Assembly: GCA_003993805.1 (NCBI GenBank)
Contig: RSEF01000019.1
Span: forward strand, 10,297,184 to 10,361,183
Length of the DNA: 64,000 nucleotides
Reading direction: 5' to 3'
Source: Himantopus leucocephalus
Taxonomy: Eukaryota; Chordata; Aves; Charadriiformes; Recurvirostridae
The notes under the pieces are model-generated. The model was not told the DNA's origin and searched no databases. It saw only the letters and a list, made by a program, of their open reading frames with translations. Every line of letters begins with the position of its first letter. The first letter of the stretch is position 1. Made by a program: the position numbers and the translations under genes. Shown here in pieces: positions 25,156-39,800 of the stretch.

Positions 25156-28100
25156 GGGCCCGCCGTGCTGGGCCCCGCAGTTCGCCCGTCCCCTTAATGG
25201 CACCGTGGTGGCTCCCGCCCGCTCGTGGGCATCACCCCGGGGCTGCAGTCCTCATGGACCCGGTCAGCCCGCGGCCAAAGTCCGGGCACAGGCTGTCCCA
25301 CCGGCAAAGAAAACACTCGCCCTGGCTCCTCGGCCGCAAATTCCGGCCCTTGGCAGAGGTTTCCCACAGTCTGCCCTCCATGCTGGGCTGGCGCTTTGAA
25401 CTGCGGAGCGAATTCCACACGAAGGATCTCGGCGCCTTTTTAAAAAGATATGCAAGTATTCAGAAAGCGTGTATTAATATTTAATGCAAGCGTTAAGGCT
25501 TTCACTAGTCCCACAGACATCATATCTGCTGGAGCAGAACTGTGCTCCCAAATTACATTTTTTTCCATGCACACATACATACTGTGTAGTTTGTGAGGAT
25601 GAAGTAGGTGGTTTCTGTTACTATATGCGCGGATTTGCAGTAAGACTTTGAGATTATTCACAATTAAGATGCTACAGTGACAGCGAAAGCTATTTTTAAG
25701 AGTTATTTGGAAAGTATATGCATCTTGTTAATCCTCTCCTATTACATATTAATTATCTATGCAGAGGTTTGCATGTAGAATGTAAAATTTTAATTTACTA
25801 TATAGAGAATTTTTTGACTGCAAAGTTAAAGTGAAAATACAAGCCAGTGTAAAGTGCCTAAAGTAAAAGAAAGAGTTGAATGTCTCAGCTAACATGACAT
25901 TCACATTAAAATACGATACGTTCATGCAACAGCAGCACATTGCATCACAGCTATGCAACACGATGATGTTTCAAAGGCCCTGCAAATTATTTCAGGACTC
26001 ACGAACAAGACGAGTGGCAACCTTCTGCAAATGTCTTGATAGAGTGGGAGGAAAGAAGGACACTCTATAAATAAATTTATATCATAAGTTAAAAAAAAAA
26101 GAAAAAGTGAGGCTAGGTATTTTCACCGAGAGAAACTTTGAAGATTTACTCACACTAAGACTATTTTTGTATGTCAGTGTAGGCAAGCAAGATTCTTCTT
26201 TTTATCTAAATAGAACCAGAGTATTTTTAACGCAGGAGATTCATTCCCTCAGTGCTCATCGAAACGCGGCAGCTGGGGAGGGAGCCGGGATGCGGGGGGA
26301 GGGCGTGTGGAACCAAACCCCTTTCCAAGTGGAACAGATGGTTTTCTCCGTGGTGACTGCAGACGAGGACCGTGGCGCGAGGGGGATTCGCTCTGCGCCG
26401 GCGCTCAGAACCCGCTCCTCCACGCCGCCCCGGGTGCCGAGGGGCACGAGAAGGCCCTCCAAAGTTCCAGCGTGCCGCTTCGGTCGTTAGAGCGATTACC
26501 TCACTGCGCAGAGAGACGTTATTGAGTCCCGAAGGAGAAATCCAATGCTTTGAAGGAAATAAAAGAAAGCAGCATTCGGCGTTAGTAGACAAGAACGGGT
26601 ATGGTTTTCCCTCTACGAGGAAAAAGTATCCTTTGGTAAAACTGGGATTTGGCAGAGGGAATGGAAATCCAGCATGACGACTCGGTGCAGGCTTGAGGCA
26701 CAGCAAACGTACTCTCGCGTTTCCCCACTGATTTGAGGATGACACCAGATTTTCACCAGCTGAGAATCCACGGCTTTTGCCTGAAACAGCACAGCCCAGC
26801 GTCTGGAAGAGAGGATTAATCTCGCGCCTAACCCTGGGTTTGGCATTGATTCACTTCACAGTTTTGAGGCACCCAGCTTCTGTGTCTCAGTTCACTTATT
26901 TGTAAAATGCATTTTGAGATCCAGTTCATTAGTACTTACATATTAGTCACAATAAATACTTACATAGGATCCCAGCACAGTCAAGTGCGGAACGTTATTT
27001 TTCCAGTAAACACAAATAAAGAATTAAGAAAATATTGACAAAAGAGGAAAGAAAACTAACACATCAACTGGAGAGGTTTTTTTACGAGTCATTCCCTTCC
27101 TGCTTCGCAGCTGAGTTACAGAACCTACAAGCCACCATCTTTCCCAGTTACATGCACAGCACTAAATAACAGTAAGACACAGAGGATAACAGTCCTATCC
27201 ATGTGTGGCAAATTTTGCACCTGAGACATTGCTTCCCTTTGCGTACTGGACGTGCTATTTGGGAAATAAGGCCTCCTTAAAAAATGGGAAGGAGGCAGGT
27301 TAAAAAAAAAAATGGAAAAAATGCGATTGAAAATATGCTTTCTATTTTTTAGATAGGTTCTTATATAGTTCTCATCTCTGCAACTTCCAGAAGTGCATTA
27401 AGCTGCATAATTAGCATCTGTCACATGTAGCCTTTTCCTTCCCTCTTCCTCTCCCTAGAGGGAAACTGCATGAAGAAATTTTAATATAAATTTTAGTATC
27501 TACATTGTGCAGTGCATTCATATTAGGAAAGATACCGTCAAGGAAGTTTCTGCTCAATCTTAGGTTCATCTTCGTGTAATATAAACTTCACCAGTTAAAA
27601 AAAAAGCTACTGATCCAATTTAAATATTAACTAGTCTTTTGGAAAGAGAACGGTCGTGGGTGCAGGGGCGAGATGATCCCCATTGCATCAGATTGAAACC
27701 AGTGGAATTGTTCAGAGCAGGGTGATTAACACTGCTCACTCGTCCTGGTATCATGCCCTTACACTCTCACATAGTCACATTGAAACATCTAGCCAAGAGT
27801 AGTCAGGGATAGACAATTTTCCCCTTTAGTCAAAAGTATTTACTTTGACAGGAACAATGATAGTTTGAAAAGCATCAAAACGAAAGGTAGGACTTTTACA
27901 TTCACATTAAAAGATACTCCACTGTTGAATATAAAAAGTCAACGGACTACAGCATCTCCTAGTGAATCTCCATAGAGGAACTTAAAAGAAGATGCTACAT
28001 TTTAGAAGTGAAGACTAAAAAGAAAGGCAGGCATCTTAAGAACTATAGCAACATGAAAACCAATGACATTATTTAGCATTTAATTTCCATTCAGACTCTC

Positions 28101-31100
28101 TCCTAATTTTTCAAAGTATTTAAAATTTTCTACTTAATTAGTTCAAAGAAAATTGAGATTATAAGATTGAACATATTGCCAACAACCTGAGGTATGAAGT
28201 GCAGACTGAACGCTTAAACTTCAGCTACAGAGGCGGTAATTATTGTAATTGGCCCATGTGAAGCAAATATATCAAGTAGTATAGAGTTCAAACTCATGCC
28301 AGTCAGTCTCCAGTTGGCACCGACAGTTCTATCAGGAGGATACAGAGGTCTCAGCAGGACTTATTATTGGCAACTGTTCAACAGTTCTCTTCTCCAAATG
28401 GTTTCAAGGGGATTTGGGTGGGAAGAAAGATAATTTTTAACAAATTAAACTACCTAAAAATGGCTAGATGCCCAGAGCCACCTAGTCTGCATGAGTCACT
28501 ACGACCAAACAATTTTAAAAAGAAGATTAAAAATATCATTGCTGTAAAGAAATGTCTATCTGGCTTTAACAATATGATCAGTCACTGCAAAGTTACCCAA
28601 ACATGTACTGTACACCATACTACAAGTAAGTATATAAATATGTCCAGAGTAAAAGGTGCAGCAGTGTGTGTTTCTCGGAAAACAAGTAGCTCAAGTTACT
28701 GGAATCCAAGTATTCCTATAAGGGCATGCCATATAGTTTCAAGAAATTAGAAGACCACTTACTTTTTAATTAAAAATGACAATAGCAAAGCCCCCACAGG
28801 AGATAAGATTAGTGGGACTGTTTATTTCCCATTAGTATTTATCTTACAGCATTTGTAAGGTGTCCGTAATTGTGGTGTAAAACATAATTTAGATTTGCAC
28901 TGAGAGTTTTCACAGGAGACTCTGCTCTGTGCCATATTGATGTTCAGCTCCTTTGTTTAGATTTTGCAAGAACGCTTTTTTCAAATGGTGAATATGTCAT
29001 TTTTAGCAGAGGTCTCTAAGAGAAGATTTGAGTTTAATGCACAGCAATAAAAAGAGGAATATGAGAATTCTTGCTCTCTTTAGTGTCAGCTTTGGTTAAG
29101 ACGTATGAATGCACATGAATAGTCTTGTCAGAATCTCTGGGGCTACTGACATTCAAGATCTAACATATTATTACTTCTGACCAGAACATCAACTGCTATG
29201 CAGTAAGGAGAAGGGAAAGAGAAAAAGATAGGACCACTCCCTAATCAGACAGAAAATTTTATGTATTTCTCTGGTTGGAAACCTCTGAACAGAACTTTTC
29301 TGCTGTGAAAATACAATGCCTATTTTCTCCAATCTGAGAGGAATGACTGTACACACTCCTTAAAACTGCAGCAGGAAAAACAAAACAAATCATCGTTTAA
29401 TGCCTGATCTTGCACCTTTTACTCATGGAAAGGATCCTAGTTAACTCATCCAAATAAAAACTGTACAACCAAGTATTACATCCTTGTAAAGGACACATGC
29501 TTATCAGAAGAAAGGTTCTAGCATTTCTAGTGGCTGACTCTACTTTTTACCACTGAAAGTTTCTTTGAATTACTAGTTTCAGATAAAAATAAGCTAATTA
29601 AAGAATTTAGTTAAAATAAGATAATTTTAATTCAAATGTCAGTATAGATCAAATCTGGATACCACTACAACGGAAAGGTTCATTCACCAGAAGCAAAAAC
29701 CTTGCAATGTGCTTCTGGCTGAGTTAAGAGAAAATATATTTCAGATTTTTGTTGTTGTTAACAATTTGTTGCCAAGTAAACTGAAATTATTCAAAAGCAT
29801 CAAAATTAGTTTAATCAGTATGTTTGTCTTCTGAAATTTAAGAAGAGTGAGTACCTTTCATTTATACTTCAAGAAAAGAGAATATCCTGCACTTTGCAAC
29901 TGAAACTACCTTTAGTCCACATTCCCGAGTTGCAGCATGTCAGACAAAGAAACTGATTTGTTTGGTGCAATAAATGATAGCAGACCTTTACATATTTGAA
30001 GTGCAACAGATGGTCTTCCAAGAAGAGCATAATGACTGGCAGACAGTACACTTCGTTAGAGTGGCTTGGAATGTCTTCAGCAATTACACAGAGAGTGTTT
30101 TGGGGGGAAGCCCTGTCATCTCTATGATTCTTCTCCTGTAAATAGCTGTGATTTCCCTGTTTATATGCTAAAAAATTGTATCTTCTAAAACCCGACAAGC
30201 TAGCCAGTGAACTGGAAAAGGCAGCAGCTTTGGACCTCCCAAGACTATGCAAGATGAGGCTCCAGACATTTTATCACCTGAGAAGAGAGATGTAAGTAGA
30301 AAAAAAAAAAAAATTAGCAGTAAGAGGAAAGAACAGAGGCGTGTAACTGTAAAACTATTAATTCATAGCCAAATATTCCATGGAAATGTAATTTGCGAAA
30401 AAAGGAAGGTTTAAAACGAGGTCCTTCAGACTTTTAGAAGCTGGGAGGTCTACAGATACAACATGCAGAATATCTAGGGAAAAAAATCCAGAAGACTAAA
30501 TTACTGAATAATAACATCCTTCCTTTGGGAAATCGGTGACTTTCGAAGCCCTCTTCAACATGAAACCCTGTGGCTGTAGTTCTTCAGGGCAGGGTAAAGC
30601 CAGCTTTTTTTGAGGCTGTGACAGTCTTTCCATTTTCATAGACAAGCTATTCCACACGCCAGCAATTAAGAGTTATAATAAACAAAAAGAGTAATAAAAT
30701 GCTGATCTTTAATACTGTATATGTGGGTTAGAAAAACTTAACGCCTCCCTCCTTCCCTTCCAACTAATCCTAGAATTAGTCTTTTCTGTTATAAAATCTT
30801 CCCCACCAAATTCACCCTGAGTAAAATTTTATGTGGCAACATAAACACCACCAAAACAATGTAAACTTAAATGTTGATGGAATCATAACTGCATTACTCC
30901 CTCTCCAATTAGCAGCAGCATTCTTTATGTTTGCTTATGAAGCGTAAACTGTTCACTTGTCACTACAAAGACCTTCTGTAGAGGACTTAAAAAAACAGCC
31001 ACAGCAATTAAAATGACAACAACAGAGGTGGATTGGTCACATTATGACAGAAAATATCCAGCTGTTTCGTTCCAGAAAAAGGATATACCAACTATATGAA

Positions 31101-34100
31101 ATAGTATGACCAAATTTTGTCAGTCTACATAATGCTGATGGATATTACAGCAAAAGTACAGATTTCCAAGAAAGCAATAAACTAATACAGAACTAAATCT
31201 AACTTCATAGACTGATTTATTTTTTTTTCCCACTCAGTCAGGATTATCACTCATCCTTTTTACCCGTACAAGTTTCCCTTTTTGGTGGAACTATAGATAC
31301 TCTATTCTGTGAGAAATGCTGTAAAAATAAGAAAAATTTGGGTTTTGTCATCCAAAATAAGCAAGGCAAAAAGTAAACTGATAGGGTTAGGAGAAGTAAA
31401 TTAGATTTTAAACTTACTTACTTTAGTTGGGTTAAAAACATTCTAAGAGTTGTTAATTAAGACCGTAAGTCTCATTACACCCAGGCTATTACTTGTAAAA
31501 CACTAACCTCTGCTACAATCACATCTGTCTCTGCTGCTGGTTCCTGCCTGTTCTGCTTCACAACAGTAATAACATGGAGAGTTATTTGTAATACATGTAG
31601 GGATTTTTAAAAATTATTTTAAACATATATTTAAATAATAAAAAAGTCTGAGAAGTAAATGTTTCAGGTAAGCTTTTCCCAGTTAAGCTTATAGGGACTG
31701 AACATTTGAAGTGGTGAGATAGGTTTGATTTCTAATACAGCAAGAAAGACCATGAGAAAATAACTGACACGTACAGAACCAGCCATTCGGGGGGGACGAC
31801 AAACACTGTCTGTAGAATCCACCTACAGATACGTCCTTGGAAAAAAACTGATGAGAAAGTTATCAGGAACATTTTCATTGCTGTTTCTTTTCTGGAAGTT
31901 TTTGCCTCTTATAACAGCACAGACATGGCAAGGGATATGTATCAGAATTCATCCATGCATTATATTTTGCACGTCAAATTAACTTCATTATCCATGACTT
32001 TTTAGGCAAATACAGGAATGCAGAAAACATGTCAGCTGTTATATATAGAATATATGGGCATTTCACTCCTTACTTTACATTTAGAAAGAGCAGCAGATAA
32101 TGAGCTCAACCATTACGTTGAGAATAAATTTCATTTGCAAGTACAGAAGTATCTGTGGCTCCTTATCTGTTTTGTGAACCAGAACTTGCAGGTAGTTCAT
32201 AACATTTGTCTTCTGATTTGTGTTTGCCTCCAGAGTAATTGCCATAAGTGGGCAAAAGCTTTAATGTCGTCTTTATACCTTCAGCTGAAATGTCTTCCAT
32301 AAGCTGAGAACTTACAGACTCAAAACAATTACTGAAAAATACAGAGGACAAGAACCAAAAAAAAAAAATAATCAAGAAAACCAAAAAACTGTCTTTTCCC
32401 TTCCCTAAATTCCCAGAATTCATCTTCTGATTTCATGCCTGTAAATTAGCTAAAATATTTTCAGACTATTGTTACCCTTCTGTATGTTTCATCTGATATA
32501 ATTGCTTGACAACAAGCATCTCTTTCTCTGCGAGTATTCTGTAGTGAATTTATTCACATCAGGCAAGTAACATTAGAAAGGTGTCTAATCTCAAAGTTTA
32601 CAGATTAGACACCAATGACAATTTAATGCAAGAGCATAGGCAAGACACAACCTTGAACCATTCTGCTATTTTGTGGATATGTAGACTGCCTTTTTCATCA
32701 ATAGCCACAAGAAACAGTAGTCTGCCAAAAGTTCTGAAATCAGCAGGTTTTGACAGATCAGTAATAAATCCTGAGCAATAAAAAAAAAAAAAGTAAGTTT
32801 GAGCAATATCTCATAAATATAATTATTCTTTGCAGATGTTTGCTATTTAGTACAATGAAGAGAATGTTTTGTTCTATCTGGCCAAGTGGTATCAGACACC
32901 ATTTTTACTAAGACAAAAAGGACAAAACTGTTCAATCTCGAAAGGTAAACTCCTTGACATTAGGCTGATAAAGTCATTTGAGATTTTGTAATGTGTGTGT
33001 CATACAATAATTACATTTTATCTTGTAGTTTACAAAAATCTATTCACAAAAATACAGAAGCTTGTCATGCATTCTTTATTTTCAAATAATAACAGTCATC
33101 CATGTAAACAGTCCGATTCAAATGACTGTGATTGCCTGCATATGAAAATTACTGGATAAAGAAAATAGTATCTTACTGGAATGTATTGGAAACACGGAAA
33201 TCAGAATATCTTTTGTGACTTGTTTTCCAACCTCCTGGAAGTCATATACGCAACAGAGTGTGAAAGTAAAGCTTTACAATAACAAGCCAGAAAGTAATAA
33301 CTGTGCCTATGTTATTGTCTTTGTTGGCTAATTCACTCATATTCATCTCAGAAAGGACTGACTACCCATCACTAGGTCAGAAGGGAAAGTACTGTAACAA
33401 TGGCTTAATAAGAAGTCCATTGTTCCTCTGAAGTCCTAAGCTTTCATATGCTCAGGAATCTAAAGCTTTGAGTCACTCTTATTACTTAGATACTCAAAAC
33501 CAACCAGGTTTAGAAGGCCTTAAGTACTAGAAATGCTACCTGCTTTCAAACACAATGGGGCTTTCTGTTTGCAGAAGTCTTGCAGGATTCTACTGTGAAT
33601 TAGAAAAGAGTCCAAATGTGGAAGATTTGAAAACTTTGCCCCATAATAACTGTGAAATGCAAGTAAAGCATTAAATTGTAACTGCAGTGTAGGAGTGGAG
33701 ATGGAGTTCTCACTGGAAGTTGAATCAAATCCCTTTGCATGAAGTGAATGACCACTACTTAATATCATAATGAAAAGAAATGGAATTCTATGATCTGACC
33801 AGTATAAAACTGGGTTCTGTTTGTCCATATATCAAAAGTTCTAGCACGTTTAGTCAAAAGAAGGCTGTCTTTAAATAAATAACTTCCTGGAAGATTGATT
33901 GATGTTTGTTAAATACTGGATATGGTCTGACTATTAGCATGTTTCACAAAAGTGTAACTTTGCAATGTAATTCCAGTAAGGCTGAAGACCTTGTAGAACT
34001 TGTAGAGCAGAAAACTAGGGAGAAGGCAAAACACTTCTTATGCTGGAAAGACCTAAAAGATTCAGTGAAGAAACTGATGGAAAGTGCTCTTCCTCTAAAT

Positions 34101-36851
34101 GCAGATACCTGTATAGCCACAGTAACTGCGGTGAAACAACCAGAAGGCCGTACAAATGACAAGACAACACGGCAGCCATAGAGCAGGACATTCCACTGAC
34201 ATATGGATCCTGAAAACACAAACTTCTGAATTACTGCATCTGGAAGTACAACAGAGAATAAAACCCCACTTCTTTCAGGTAGAGCAGAACCCTATGTCAA
34301 CAAGAATCACACGCTCACATTATTGCTCAACAGATGTACTTGAACTAGAGAGAGAAAATACTTAAAATACATGGCAGGTATGTGCAAGCTGTTTTGCCTC
34401 TTGTGCCTCTTTCATTGTAGGGGAAGCGCACACTAGCCAGGATTCAGAATACCTTATTCTGTAGTAAGTGAAAAAAAAAAAAAAGAGCAAAAGAAATCTT
34501 GTCAATACACAATCATCCAGTGTATTACGAGAAGATGAGAAGACAGCCTTGATAAAGCACAAGCACAGATAAAACCAAGACATACACAAATGAGAATATA
34601 GTAAGTACACTTACCACTGAAAAAAATCATAAGAAAATCTCTCTCCCGAGGAAGGCTTTAAGACTATTTTCCTTTTTTCAAATCTACATCACCAGTGAAG
34701 TCCCGTAAATGAATATTCTCTTGCAAATAAAGTGGTCTTCACTTTTGGGCAACTGCAGTAAGAACTGCCTTACAAAAAAGATCCGATAAGTAGGTTTTAT
34801 TCCTGTGAGTAATCTCTTCAAAGAGTGAGGAGAAAACATGAGCTAAAATTACTTGCACAATCATGTTTCATAACTGTTCCTAGCCTAGTAGTATTGGACC
34901 TTCCCTTTCCCAAGTACAAAAATGCACAAACTTTTCTCCCTCTTTTACTAAGAGGGAAAAAAAAATCTGCTTATCCTTGGATACTTACAGAGTTTGGAGG
35001 AGCTGAAAACAATGGAGCACTGTGTGCCCCACTCATCACATAGACTCTGGGAAAAAAAAAAAAGTATGGAAGAGAATGCAGAAAGTATGTAATTACTGTT
35101 TCACAAGATAATTTCATTATTAATACATCCCCAAAGATAGCATGCACAGTACTGCAGTTTAATTAGATGATAACTGGAGGGGGTTTGAATTTATGAGGTA
35201 ATAAATATATTTTGGACTAATAAACTCCAAGGCTGAAGTGTTTATTAATCTAGAATATAAAGATTATATAGTTGATAGGAGACAACCTCAGGTTGTGCTG
35301 AGAAGCCTATTGTTTCTATATTTGAAAATTAATGTTTTCCTTCCTCCTGGGAGCTAGATCAGAAAGCCACGATTGCTGTGGATGGTACTGAATGATACCA
35401 GAAACTATCCAACAACTAGGAGTTCTCAAAGGCAAAGACGATTTAAGTCGCAGAATATGTTGCGTTTTTAAAGTTTCACCTTTTAATCAATTTGTCACCT
35501 CCTAAACTATTAAGTACTGCAAATATACCCTCTATACTACATCTTCTGATAGCTGTCAATGCCTTACTCTTACAGTAAGAAAGGACAGATTCCTTTGTAG
35601 GATAACCAGAGCCTTCACACAACTAACAGACCCCTCCTCTGCTCCCCCCAAATACTCAATTCTGTCTCTTTTTTCCTGCTGTTGGATTCACCTGCAAGAC
35701 CATGTGGTGAGCAAGCACATCAATTTTAGCTTCTCATTAAATTTCTTCTTTCCTTAACATTGTTCTATAAACTTCTTGCCTAGTACAGCACATTAAGGAT
35801 CTGGAAACTAACTGTTCACCACTGTGAGGATTTATATCCCACACAGCTGTGCCAAGAAGTCAGAGGAATCAAATGGCATAATCTATTAACTTGTCCTCGG
35901 GTAGTTACAACTAGAGCTTTATAAATTGCCATAGAGCCCAGTCCATTTAAACTACATTACTCTGTTATTTTGAAAGTGTCAATGTCCCACACAGACAAGC
36001 CAGAAGACCAAATTTAGTCCAGGAAAAAGTGTGCACGATTGAAGTCAAAGACCAGCTTGCTTAAGCCAAAGCTAAATTTAGGCCTGAGAGAACTACAGAG
36101 AAAGCAAAAGGAAGAAACACTAGGAGGAATAGCATGTGGTACCCTCTCCTCGCAGATGAAACAAGCCTAACAAATGCAAAGGGACTCCTATCCACACATG
36201 ACTGAGTGATGCCTGCTGTGGCATTGATGGACAAAACCAGAGAAATCCCGGATGTGCCAAAGAGCCATGGCACGCTGGGGCAGAAGCAAGGAGAGGAGGA
36301 AAGGGGCAAGACACATCACATCTTAGATTTATTGGTAAGAAAAAAATCCTGCTTCTCTGAGCCAGTCAGTGTTGAGTGATAGCAGTAAGAAAGTTGTGTT
36401 ACTGAGGGCTGTAAAGATTTAAAGATATTTAAGAAAATGTTTATTAATTAGCTTAGGTGATCCAAATATAATTGGCCATGGGTTCAGACAGCTTCCAGTC
36501 TGGCTCCAAAGGTTCAGAGCAAAGGCCTCAACACTAAATCCTGAGAACACTACACAGATAATTGATGGAAGATGATGATGACGGCCATTTCCAAAGCTCC
36601 TGCTTTTTAATTCCCAGGCTTATATACTCCCTCCAAATGAAACAAGCAACAGAGCTAACTTTCCAATATTAAATCTCTAGGCAGTATGTTATTCATACAG
36701 CTTATGTAGATGTCTTTACCCTCTGGAAAAAACAAAGTTTAAGAAAAATGGTTCTATCTTTGGGGAACAGTTTAAGTCTCAGGATAACTACATTAGGAAA
36801 TCTAACTCTATTACTTTGTATCTTACATTTTATTACTAGATTGGTAATAGG

Positions 36852-36889
36852 AAATTACCAAATAAAATTGGTATTTTACTTGGTAATTT
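36852..36889. repeat. Inverted repeat AAATTACCAA / TTGGTAATTT
   Basis: Perfect 10-bp arms separated by 18 nt. Further copies of the word TTGGTA lie within and just before it. It could be the centre of a degraded palindromic transposon. Confidence 0.7.
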
Positions 36890-39800
36890 TTTTCTGTGGG
36901 CCTCGTCTAATATGAAAGATGGTGATCATCAAATTTATTCAAGTTTTCCTGTCAACAACATCATTAACCAAATCCCTCAATTTCAAAGTAAATAAAAGCA
37001 TCTGGGCTTCTCGCACAGCAAGACTGACTTGCATATTTAAGCCTCATATATAGATGAATTTGCACTGGACCAAATTTGCATATTAATGAAGGACTAATTG
37101 CTCTTTGCAGTCAATTTTATGCAGATGAATTTACTCCTCTCAGTACAATTTTCATAATGTTCAGAAAGAACCAAAAAATGTAAAACTTTTTAGAAGTACA
37201 CAAATGTTAGACAATCAAGGAAGAAATATCATAATGACATCAAACAGCTTTACATTAAATTCTATATAATTCATCTTTTATATTGTTGCTTTATTTTAAC
37301 AGCCTCCCACAAAGAACGGAACAATTCATAGAATAACTTCAGCTTATTCCCCCTCCTTGGTCTCAAATTTTAACAGCTTGTAACAACCCATTATATTATC
37401 TTGTTTCCAGCTGGAGGGATGAAGCCTGAATTTTTAGAAGTTAATTTTGCTAAACAGGAATTGATTTTCTCTCAGTCATCCTCATGCCACCGGTCAGTTA
37501 GGAGATACCCTGCCCCCCATGATTTTAAGGTAGTTTCTACCCAGTTTTGCACTATTAAGAAACAGTTCAAGGCCCAAATCCCCGTTCAGTCTCTGCTTCT
37601 GAGGTAAAGTACAAAATACTGAGAAAAGGACAGTAAAGTACATGGGAAAGAGAGACATCAACAAATGCGGAGGAAAAAATGGTAACATTAGGGAGGAAAG
37701 GGGAAAATATAAATAGTGGAGTAGACGAGGAGAAGAAGTGAAAATGGAAAGAGAGAAAAATGATGACTCAATATCTATATTCATGTCTAGCTAAAAAGAG
37801 GAAAACTGAAGGATTTGGAAGAAAGTTCAAGGCAAAGTAAACAAAAGAGAAAAATGCAACCACAAATGTACACACACAAAAAAAGAAAAGGAATGGGAAA
37901 GATAAGGAAACAAGAAATAAAGTGAGAATTAAAGAATAGAAGATATATAAAGAAATAGATAAATAAGAAGATATGAAAAACACAGTTTTTGCTAATTCTG
38001 TCGGAACACAAGGGCAGAGTTAGTGGAAATGCATTAGGAATCTGAATTTGCACATATAGCCTTCCTCTTGCCAAGGAGAAAAGCCTTATTTTAACCGCGA
38101 AGACTGATACCCATAATATTTATATATAACATAAAATCACTTACAGAAGATTATTTTAATCAGAAAAGGAATAGCATAAAAATTCTATCTTTAAATGACT
38201 TCAAGGCCTTTTGTAGAAGGAACATGGGAATATGGTTCACAATGACAACATCTGCCATATCTTTGATGGTATTTGTTGCCCTTCCGTACAGCTTTTGCTG
38301 TTTTAACATACCCTATTTAAAACACTCAGTACTCAAGATGCAGATATAAGATGGTTTTATAGCAGTATCAAAAAGTTTCTCATGTTTTTTCTCTATTTCT
38401 TTTCTAATAATTTCTAGCATCCTACCTGCTCTCTGGACCACAGAGCACTGAGCTTACAGATCTCCTATAACCCCACAGTTTTCTTCCTGAGAAGCAATAG
38501 TTTATAATCATCACAATATTTCATGATCAAAATAAAACAGTCTTCAGTATGAACATCTTTTGACTGAGCTATAGAGTCCTTCCCAAAGAAGGATCAGAAG
38601 ACCTCCTGAGCCTCAGATCCAAGGTGGAGGGAGCACAGAAAAACTGCCAGAAGGTCGCTTTGCAGTCTCTCCTTTTGGTCTTTCCAACCTTGATGACAGA
38701 AGCCACAACATATGGAGCATTTGTTAAGGATACACTCCTCCCACGAGCAATAAGGGCAATGGTTGTACTGAGGCAAGATCTAGCCATTGCAGGGGAAAAA
38801 AAAAAGAAAAGCAAAAAAAAAAAGGCTTTAGGGCAGAAGAGTTGGCAGAAAATATCAAACTGAGGGGATGGACAGGGAAAATGACCAAGAAGCTTTCACT
38901 AGCATTCGAAAAAGGAACAGACCACAGAACAAAGACAAACAGAGTTATAAAATAACAACAGTAATAATTGGAAAAAGAATGAGAAATACTCTACCAGGAG
39001 AATATTGCAATGCTACTGCTGAAGAATTTTCACCGAGGAAACAAGACTTAGTTCAGCTGATCAGCCTGGAGGACTTGCTTTTAAAAGTTATTTGAAAACA
39101 AACTACAGTTCTTTGTGTACTCTGAAAATCCAGCTTTTATTCTGGATTACGAATTTAAAATGTTTTCCTATTTTGCTCATAGAGAGGAATGAATGCATCC
39201 GCCTTTATAACTTCCGTACACAGCATTTGAAAACCTGCTATGGGCACTCCCCCTTTTTTTCCAAAAGATGTCTGGTTCAAGTGATTAATGCTGTGTGAAT
39301 GTAAACAAAGATAATTATTCAAACAAGAACAAGATGTTCCACCCAAAATGATTAGCTTTTTCAGTGGATGAGATGCCTACTTCTAATCATCAAGAAAGGT
39401 TAACCTGACCAGATTTAATTAGCTACTTAATACAATAATAAAGATGCATACATAATTGGTGAGGAAAAGACTGCAGAAGCAACACTGAATCCAAACAAAG
39501 TACCTCCGTCAGGCACAAAGCCTGGGCTGTTTTTACATGATTACACTGATGTAAGAATTCCCAAGTTTTTATATCCACTATACACACTTCTGCAATTGTC
39601 TATGGGGAACTTCACCCAATTAATAGCAATAAACATATATTAAACAAACAAAAAACCCAAGAAACAACATCCCTAAAATTCAATGATAAAACAAACACAG
39701 TGATACTTCTTAACACTGTGATTCAAATTCATAGACTAAGTCAACTGGTTTGTACAGATTATTTGAGGACTACAGCCTTAAAATGAAATAAATTACTATT

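Larger units (their letters stand above)
23380..25430 (-). promoter_or_regulatory. MED13: CpG island and promoter region of MED13
   Basis: A long GC-rich, CpG-dense block begins upstream of MED13 coding exon 1 and is interrupted by an AT-rich piece (about 24078-24250). The densest part is 24280-25200. A CCAAT box in minus orientation, an E-box and YY1-like sites cluster at 24860-25060, about 2.2 kb from the start codon. Transcription probably starts there, or from the CT-rich stretch near 22.75 kb, or both. A divergent plus-strand transcript is also possible and cannot be judged from sequence. Confidence 0.7.

Noticed and set aside
24912..25484. 190-codon plus-strand open frame in the MED13 CpG island
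   Set aside because: Very GC-rich sequence has few stops, several frames are open at once, and the Ala/Arg/Pro/Gly-rich products resemble no family.
26227..26745. 172-codon minus-strand frame
   Set aside because: It overlaps a small GC-rich patch and frames on the other strand are open too. No domain or splice signals were recognised.
29869..30252. 127-codon minus-strand frame
   Set aside because: No recognisable family, no promoter and no splice pattern. This length is expected by chance in 64 kb.
38624..38863. Frame ending in a Lys-rich run beside an A-rich tail, considered as a histone retropseudogene
   Set aside because: A faint similarity to the histone C-terminal region did not hold when nucleotides were compared, and the lysines come from poly-A.
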